Origin: a bacterium
GTDB taxonomy: Bacteria > Zixibacteria > MSB-5A5 > GN15 > FEB-12
Direction of reading: 5' to 3'
DNA: 10,607 nt
Assembly (NCBI GenBank): GCA_030629485.1
Contig: DAOVOW010000035.1
Coordinates: 1 to 10,607 of the forward strand
Made by a program: the position numbers and the translations under genes. The notes below the pieces were generated by a model that did no database searches, was not told the DNA's origin, and saw only the letters and a program-made list of their open reading frames with translations. Below are positions 6,021 to 10,607 of the stretch, piece after piece. Positions within the stretch are counted from its first letter, which is position 1. Every line of letters begins with the position of its first letter.

Positions 6021-6850
6021 CGCAGTACCATTCCGAACAACAAGGTGATTACCAAGGCGCCGACAAAAACCATCATGCCTGCCAGTTCGTGAAGGAATCC
6101 CTCGGCAAAGTCCGTACTCACAGCATACACTCCAACCGCCACCACGAACACTCTCGCCGTATTGACCAGGATGGCAATCGGCACCGCCCCGACCAGCAGA
6201 ACCACTTGCTTGATGCCTTTCGGCAGACTCAAATGTCCCCAAAGCGCAGCCACCGCCAGCAAACTGACCAAACTCCGGAGTCCGCTGCAAGCGTCAGCTA
6301 CTTCGAGTGAGCATCCCGGCAGATTGATTATATTCCCGCTCCGTGAAGATGGCACCCCTATCACCTGAAGAAGACTAATCGATATCTTGCTGGCCAAGAG
6401 CTGCAACGGCAGCGTTATGGAGTTGTAGATAACGGCTGGAATGGGGATCATGAACAGCAAGAAGAAAAAAGCGAACCAGACTTTGCGGAAATTGGGCGCG
6501 CCTAGATAAACTTGGGCCAATCCGCTGACCATCAGAACCAGGGACAGTCTGAGGGTGAAGTACTCATTGGCAGCCGTGCCGAGAACTATACCGGCTCCCC
6601 CCACAACCAAGACGGCCCATCCCCACTTCGTTCGAGCGCCGGGGAAAACCAACTCGCCTCGCCGGCGACAGAAAAGCCAGATTGATATGGGGACGATCAG
6701 AAAGCCGTGCGAATAGCTGCTATCGGCAGACCAGTCGGCCACCATATCCCACACGACCCGTATGTTCAACACAACGACCAGGGCCAGTAGCGAGTATGCC
6801 CGCCAATGGTTCCTCAGATGGTCAACGACTTTTTGATTGTTCAACATCAT
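5990..6850 (-). CDS. Exosortase (exosortase/archaeosortase family transpeptidase)
   Basis: A 286-residue polytopic membrane protein with about eight hydrophobic segments. It carries the family's early SYSHGFLIVP motif (45-54) and the three proposed catalytic residues in their usual settings: Cys188 in VADACSGLRSL, Arg233 in VNTARV, and His254 in FLHELAG. Exosortases recognise a C-terminal PEP-CTERM-like tag and are thought to cleave and transfer surface proteins during export; the reaction takes place in the inner membrane. Length and motif spacing are complete, so the enzyme should be active. ATG at 6850 or the adjacent ATG at 6847 could be the start; only a weak purine-rich stretch precedes them. 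It is followed with overlap by the EpsI gene. No PEP-CTERM protein is encoded in the visible window, so the substrate is unknown. The exact Xrt subclass cannot be assigned by eye. Confidence 0.93.
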   Translation of the reverse strand: MMLNNQKVVDHLRNHWRAYSLLALVVVLNIRVVWDMVADWSADSSYSHGFLIVPISIWLFCRRRGELVFPGARTKWGWAVLVVGGAGIVLGTAANEYFTLRLSLVLMVSGLAQVYLGAPNFRKVWFAFFFLLFMIPIPAVIYNSITLPLQLLASKISISLLQVIGVPSSRSGNIINLPGCSLEVADACSGLRSLVSLLAVAALWGHLSLPKGIKQVVLLVGAVPIAILVNTARVFVVAVGVYAVSTDFAEGFLHELAGMMVFVGALVITLLFGMVLRWIGNRSHPS

Positions 6851-6909
6851 GCTGTTTCGCTCTTATCCTTCGATATCGGACGTCCCGTGCTCTTATCCAC
6901 GGCAGAAAC

Positions 6910-6939
6910 AACATAACGCTCGTGGTATTACACTTTCAA
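6910..6939 (-). promoter_or_regulatory. Possible sigma-70-like promoter for exosortase-epsI
   Basis: On the minus strand TTGAAA (6939-6934) is followed after 18 bases by TATGTT (6915-6910), about 60 bases before the exosortase ATG. The -35 matches five of six consensus bases, the -10 four of six. Promoter consensus in this lineage is unknown, so this is tentative. Confidence 0.3.
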
Positions 6940-7218
6940 CTAATTTCGGGCGTGGCCGTCCCATGGATAATGCCGCCGCGTTTTCGGCTCCGATGCGACA
7001 ACTAAACGATCTGTTGACCCGGAACGCCAATGCAACTATAATTAGAGAAGCCACAGACCGGAACCTTGGATTATACCAATAATAGAACCATGGCCTCAGA
7101 TATGTATAATCGACGTCACGAATGCCTGTTCTCAGGGCTGTCCTTTCGGCGTCGTTGGCGCTTGGCAGCAGCCTGGCGATTCACTTGGGACTTGGCTGGG
7201 AATTTCTTTATGAACTGT

Positions 7219-7244
7219 GGAGATCACTCCGCCCCGGACGGGGC
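7219..7244. repeat. Two abutting short hairpins
   Basis: GGAG-ATCA-CTCC (7219-7230) is followed directly by GCCCC-GGAC-GGGGC (7231-7244). Each is a perfect stem with a four-base loop. They lie about 50 bases past the stop of the SGNH-like gene (read leftward) and could protect or end its transcript, but no T-tract follows on either strand. Confidence 0.4.
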
Positions 7245-7294
7245 CATTCGAGCACAAAACTGGATTCTTAAGATTTCGGATCGAGCTGACACAG

Positions 7295-8047
7295 TCATTT
7301 GATGTTAGTCAGAACCTGCTCCACGGCACGAGTGATCCGGGCGTAGCCGGAAGAGTTGGGATCAATCGCAGCTGCGGAATACTCCGGTGCAAGGTAGCCA
7401 TTGGTGTCAGTCAGCAATTGACAAGCATCAACCAGGAATACTCCCTGCTCAGCGCAGAATTGTTTGACCACAGAGTTGAACTGCGTGATCGAATCGATCA
7501 GGCTGTATCCTTCTACTTCTTCGATAACTGACAGATCCGATGAATCCCTGACCGGGGGGATGATGGTAAGGATGACGGGGATAATGTCGTGCAGCCTTGC
7601 CAGTTCGGCCATTGAAAAGACATATTCAGTCAGTTCGCCGGCTGTCACCGGCGGCCTGAGATTGTAAGAACTCATTTCGATCACCACCACTCTGGGCTGC
7701 AACTCAATAACGTCGGGTCGAAAGCGGAGCAGGAATCCGGCTGCCCGCTGGTGAGGAATTCCACGGTTTATGACTTCCCAGGAATCGGAAAGATGATTGA
7801 GGGGCCAGTTGCTGGTCACTTGCGACCCGAAAAAGACAAGGCGGTTCTTGACCGGCTCAAGGTCAGCCATCCGGTGGTTATCCTCGGCATAAACTGAACG
7901 CCGCGAGAACTCAGCAACAACGTTGGTGTACTTGTCCAGATAGACATTTGCGGCCCTGCGGTAGCTCAGCCCTCTGAAGACAAAATAAACACCAAGAACA
8001 TTGCCGAGAATTAGTATACCTATGATAATCTTCGAAGACTTTTTCAT
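7295..8047 (-). CDS. Membrane-anchored SGNH/GDSL-hydrolase-fold protein with degenerate catalytic blocks
   Basis: A 250-residue protein with an N-terminal membrane anchor (about residues 7-24, IIIGILILGNVLGVYFVF) and a periplasmic SGNH-like domain. The fold is suggested by family landmarks in the right order: RLVFFGSQVTSNWPL (69-83) where active members have GDSIT-x-x-WPL, INRGIPHQ (93-100) where they have INRGISGQ, LLRFRPDVIELQPRVVVI (106-123), and AIDPNSSGYARI (217-228) where they have DGLHPNxxGY. The nucleophile Ser position is Gln76, the block-III GTND becomes SSYN (126-129), and the DxxH of block V becomes AxxD (Ala216, Asp219). The whole catalytic set thus appears lost while the scaffold is kept, which points to a binding or structural pseudoenzyme; this rests on alignment from memory. 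The open frame is intact with no stop or frameshift. ATG at 8047 has no clear Shine-Dalgarno. It is upstream of, and on the same strand as, exosortase-epsI, but 444 bases away. Confidence 0.8.
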   Translation of the reverse strand: MKKSSKIIIGILILGNVLGVYFVFRGLSYRRAANVYLDKYTNVVAEFSRRSVYAEDNHRMADLEPVKNRLVFFGSQVTSNWPLNHLSDSWEVINRGIPHQRAAGFLLRFRPDVIELQPRVVVIEMSSYNLRPPVTAGELTEYVFSMAELARLHDIIPVILTIIPPVRDSSDLSVIEEVEGYSLIDSITQFNSVVKQFCAEQGVFLVDACQLLTDTNGYLAPEYSAAAIDPNSSGYARITRAVEQVLTNIK

Positions 8048-8459
8048 AAACCAACTATGCCTGCCGGGAACTGTTTGTTCGCAGAGAATCTACGAAAAGC
8101 TTGCGGGACAGGCAATATAATATGAACACGCGTCAGCTTTGCATGCGTTGCCGCAGTTGTTCAGCCTGTCTGGCTGTATTATCACTGAACAGTTGGCCAA
8201 TAGCCGTGAAGTCGGGGCAGACAGTCTGAGTTTGCTTCAGAGTTGCACGACTGCGTTCAAATAGTGAACAGACAGGAGTCGGTAAGCGGCTCACCAGACT
8301 TCGTATCCGTTTGTTTTGCAAGGGTTTACAATAAGGGTCGGGCAACTTGCCAACGGCAACCTTTTTGCAGTGTTCTTTGCCGGAGACATGCATCTTGTTT
8401 TTTGTTGACTTGTTTTGTTTCTGAGAGTTTTTACAAAATTGCGTTATCGTTTGGTGATA

Positions 8460-8496
8460 CCAGATTGGCTCTGGCCATTGTTAAGTGTAACCAGAG
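8460..8496 (+). promoter_or_regulatory. Possible pair of competing hairpins upstream of the beta-helix gene
   Basis: CCAGA (8460-8464) can pair with TCTGG (8470-8474), and the overlapping CTCTGG (8469-8474) can pair instead with CCAGAG (8491-8496). The two structures exclude each other. A further small hairpin ACCGG-AAGG-CCGGT lies at 8568-8581. No known riboswitch class was recognised. Confidence 0.25.
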
Positions 8497-8630
8497 TTGG
8501 ATTGATGTCAGGGGTAAAATATGTTTGAAGCCGGGCAGTCGAGGCCCCTAACTAGTACAATAAGGTAACCGGAAGGCCGGTAGAGTGGATTGGCGCATCT
8601 TGTTCGACCGACCACCCGTGCAAGCTTTGT

Positions 8631-8636
8631 AAGGAG
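8631..8636 (+). promoter_or_regulatory. Shine-Dalgarno of the beta-helix gene
   Basis: AAGGAG ends seven bases before ATG at 8644, an ideal spacing, and fixes this start directly before a signal-peptide-like N-terminus. Confidence 0.8.
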
Positions 8637-8643
8637 TGACCAT

Positions 8644-10607
8644 ATGAAAAGGCAAGAGTGTGATAATAGCATCGGCGTAGTAGTCTGGGATGTAATTAAG
8701 TTTATTGCCCTGGGATGCTTGCTGATTGGGGCGCCAGTCAAGGCCACAATCCACATAATAACGAATGACAGCTTGCCCTATGTGATGACATCGGGCTACG
8801 CCGGGGACACCGTGAGGATTTCTGGTACAAAGATAACAACCACCGGCAGTGGGATCTCTGTTGGGAATGCTACAGCTAACGTTCTTTTCGATTTGGGCAA
8901 TGACACCCTGGAATTCGGGACTGACTATGGAGACAGTTATTATGGAATCAACATAGACCGCAGCTCTGCCTCCAATATCGCGGTTCGCGGTGGTACTATC
9001 CTGCACGGTGTTTCTAATTGTGGCGTTAGCGGGGCCGGTACCGCCTATAATTGTAGGGGTATTCGGATACGAGGTTGCAACGGATTGTTTCTTGACAGCG
9101 TCAACGTCATCGTCGGCGGGTTCGATGCGGCTATTGTTTATACAACCGGCTACCAGAGTTACAAGAATCTTGAAGTCCGTGGCGGGCATTACCGGCATGA
9201 CGGTTGCGGCTATACTTCCCGGGAATGGAAGGCCGAGGTCTTTCGCCTTACTTACCCCAGCACCAGCATTTCAGGCGACGAATATCACTTCAAGGCCTAC
9301 GGTGTTCATATAGACAATGCTATCCACGGGGCATTTTCAGTCTTGGGTCTCCAGTTTATTTACGGTTGCACTGTGACGGTCGATGCTCGCAATGACCTAT
9401 ACACTTATCCCGATGGTAATTTTCTTCATGGCACGACTCAATCCTACGCTTTTTCCGGCGGTCCCTGGGGGGGCAGCGAGTGGCACGACAACCTGGTTCT
9501 TACTGACAGCAACTATGCCGGACTTGATGGCGGATTTATTCTTGGTGGAGTGCCTGTTGCCTATGCCAATGAAGACACTACGTTGATATACAACAATGTT
9601 GTCTATGGTCACCGAGGCCTGGACACACATTACGGGTATATGAACTGTAAAGGAGTGAAGTCAAAGGGGGGGAACCATAGGATTAGAATCTACGATAACG
9701 AGTTTTACCTGACAGTGGATACCGACTCAACCGAGTTGGGTGGTAGCAATTTCCGAGGGAATGACGCTCTTGGGGTTGATTGGTATGCGGGTGTAAACGG
9801 TACGGTGGGACGCGATACGAGTGTAGTCTTCTACAACAACTATTTTGAGATTCGCAATGTAAGTGTCGGCGGTACAGTTCTGGCGGGTGGACTTAGAACG
9901 CGAAGCGATATGGGTTTTAGCATAGGCAATGAATGGTATGGCAATCAAATCTATTCATCGGGATACATTTACTCTATCGGGGGGTGGGGTGCTGAGGCGC
10001 CCAATTGGTTTATACGGGATGACACAGTCGGCTCCGTCGGCACTGTCAATCCCAATTTCTGGACTATTTTCTGCCAGTATGGCACCAGTCCGAACAACCG
10101 TTACCGGGATATTTATTACGATGGCATCTCAGACACGAGTATGTATTGGGAACCGGGAGGGTCAACGACGAGTGCCCGGATCGAGCGAACGCTGCAGATC
10201 TGTGTAGTGGGTAACAATGACCTGCAGGTTGCCGGCGCTGCCTGCTCGGTGTGGAATAACTACGACCAATTGGTCCTTAGTGGTACGACCAATAGTTGCG
10301 GCCTCGTCTCCGGCGTCGTTTCGTATTGGTTTGAGTCGTACGCCGGCGACTCGACTGCTTTCAATGACTTCCGCATCAAAGCTGTCATGGGAACTGACAC
10401 TGTCGTTAACAACAACTTCACGGTTGGCAATACTACCGAAGGTGGCCTAGACACGCTGACACTACTAAACACGGCTGGCTTTGACGACGGCACCTGCGGG
10501 CAGCAGCAGGCCAACCGGGCGCCATCTACTCCCAGCCCGCACTCGCCGGTGATGCCGGACAGTATAACTACGACCACCCCTGTGCTGTACGTTTACAACA
10601 GTAATGA
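8644..10607 (+). CDS. Large secreted protein, probable right-handed beta-helix followed by an Ig/FN3-like module, cut by window edge
   Basis: An uninterrupted frame of 654 codons from ATG 8644 to the window end with no stop, so the protein is longer. The N-terminus MKRQECDNSIGVVVW plus hydrophobic IKFIALGCLLIGAPVKA (about 18-34) looks like a signal peptide. The body is Gly/Asn/Asp/Tyr-rich with many short beta-strand units ending in N-x-hydrophobic steps, for example SASNIAVRGGTILHG, CRGIRIRGCNGLFLDSVNV, YKNLEVRGGHYRHDG, DTTLIYNNVVYGHRG, HRIRIYDNEFYLTV and TSVVFYNNYFEIRNV. This is typical of pectate-lyase-like parallel beta-helix proteins, which degrade or bind polysaccharides. No catalytic residues can be assigned, so enzymatic activity is open. 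From about residue 623, NRAPSTPSPHSPVMPDSI and TTTTPVLYVYNSN match the start of an Ig/FN3-like module often found in FCB secreted proteins. The C-terminus, where any PEP-CTERM or type IX tag would be, is not visible. Confidence 0.85.
   Translation, partial: MKRQECDNSIGVVVWDVIKFIALGCLLIGAPVKATIHIITNDSLPYVMTSGYAGDTVRISGTKITTTGSGISVGNATANVLFDLGNDTLEFGTDYGDSYYGINIDRSSASNIAVRGGTILHGVSNCGVSGAGTAYNCRGIRIRGCNGLFLDSVNVIVGGFDAAIVYTTGYQSYKNLEVRGGHYRHDGCGYTSREWKAEVFRLTYPSTSISGDEYHFKAYGVHIDNAIHGAFSVLGLQFIYGCTVTVDARNDLYTYPDGNFLHGTTQSYAFSGGPWGGSEWHDNLVLTDSNYAGLDGGFILGGVPVAYANEDTTLIYNNVVYGHRGLDTHYGYMNCKGVKSKGGNHRIRIYDNEFYLTVDTDSTELGGSNFRGNDALGVDWYAGVNGTVGRDTSVVFYNNYFEIRNVSVGGTVLAGGLRTRSDMGFSIGNEWYGNQIYSSGYIYSIGGWGAEAPNWFIRDDTVGSVGTVNPNFWTIFCQYGTSPNNRYRDIYYDGISDTSMYWEPGGSTTSARIERTLQICVVGNNDLQVAGAACSVWNNYDQLVLSGTTNSCGLVSGVVSYWFESYAGDSTAFNDFRIKAVMGTDTVVNNNFTVGNTTEGGLDTLTLLNTAGFDDGTCGQQQANRAPSTPSPHSPVMPDSITTTTPVLYVYNSN

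Larger units (their letters stand above)
6851..7294. other. Intergenic region between the SGNH gene and the exosortase gene
   Basis: 444 bases with no credible gene on either strand: short frames lack ribosome-binding sites and recognisable content. It contains a possible minus-strand promoter (6910-6939) and two adjacent small hairpins (7219-7244). Its size suggests the exosortase pair is transcribed separately from the upstream SGNH-like gene. Confidence 0.5.
8048..8643. other. Divergent intergenic region and leader of the beta-helix gene
   Basis: 596 bases between the SGNH-like gene (leftward) and the beta-helix gene (rightward), with no supported gene: open frames of 86 and 102 codons lack ribosome-binding sites and any recognisable content. 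A perfect TATAAT lies at 8116-8121 and TACAAT at 8327-8332 and 8556-8561, none with a convincing -35; TTGACT at 8405-8410 lacks a good -10. The T-rich part near 8395-8435 and the hairpin-forming part at 8460-8581 suggest a regulated 5' leader, unproven. Confidence 0.5.

Noticed and set aside
6021..6290. N-terminal extension of the EpsI frame
   Set aside because: It runs through exosortase coding sequence in another frame; EpsI membrane anchor and family length fit a start at 6020.
8133..8393. 86-codon minus-strand frame between the SGNH and beta-helix genes
   Set aside because: No Shine-Dalgarno before its ATG and no recognisable feature; composition is that of random coding.
8500..8640. Possible c-di-GMP or other known riboswitch before the beta-helix gene
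   Set aside because: Small GC hairpins are present, but the conserved cores of the classes I know are not.

Overview
The window looks like chromosomal DNA from an uncultivated bacterium with two membranes, most likely of the FCB superphylum (Zixibacteria, KSB1, Latescibacteria or a similar lineage). Three things point there: secreted proteins built from fibronectin type III (FN3) modules with a W-[ST]-A-x-GDD signature, a C-terminal FlgD-like/type IX-like sorting domain with the NYPNPFNP motif, and an MsbA-like ABC exporter of the kind common in those phyla. This placement is inference from protein style; no rRNA or other phylogenetic marker is present. No tRNA, CRISPR array, insertion sequence or phage gene was recognised.

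Layout. (1) Positions 1-2017, minus strand: an apparent three-gene operon read as site-2 protease (2017-1385), lipoprotein (1388-705, overlapping by ATGA), then the N-terminal membrane part of an ABC exporter (626 to the window edge, GTG start). (2) Positions 2296-5136, plus strand: two paralogous secreted FN3 genes. The first has three FN3 repeats with an exact 112-residue period and stops just as a fourth begins, with no sorting domain. The second has two FN3 modules and a complete sorting domain. Between them lie 660 bp with no gene but two intrinsic terminators. (3) Positions 5400-6850, minus strand: an exosortase gene followed, with a 31-nt overlap, by an EpsI-family gene. (4) Positions 7295-8047, minus strand: a membrane-anchored SGNH/GDSL-fold protein in which all the canonical catalytic positions appear replaced, so probably a pseudoenzyme. 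(5) Position 8644 to the end, plus strand: the first 654 residues of a large secreted protein, probably a right-handed beta-helix followed by an Ig/FN3-like module, cut by the window edge.

How the parts fit. Everything here concerns the cell envelope and surface. The left operon fits membrane proteolysis plus lipid or lipoprotein export. The middle and right parts hold large secreted surface proteins and an exosortase/EpsI pair, which in characterised bacteria belongs to PEP-CTERM protein sorting and exopolysaccharide loci. No PEP-CTERM substrate is visible; the only complete C-terminal sorting domain is of the FlgD/type IX kind, so the exosortase substrate lies elsewhere, is hidden in the unseen end of the beta-helix protein, or carries an unrecognised tag. 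The most unusual items are the triad-less SGNH protein beside the exosortase pair and the truncated FN3 gene, whose end matches an internal point of its neighbour in the same reading frame.
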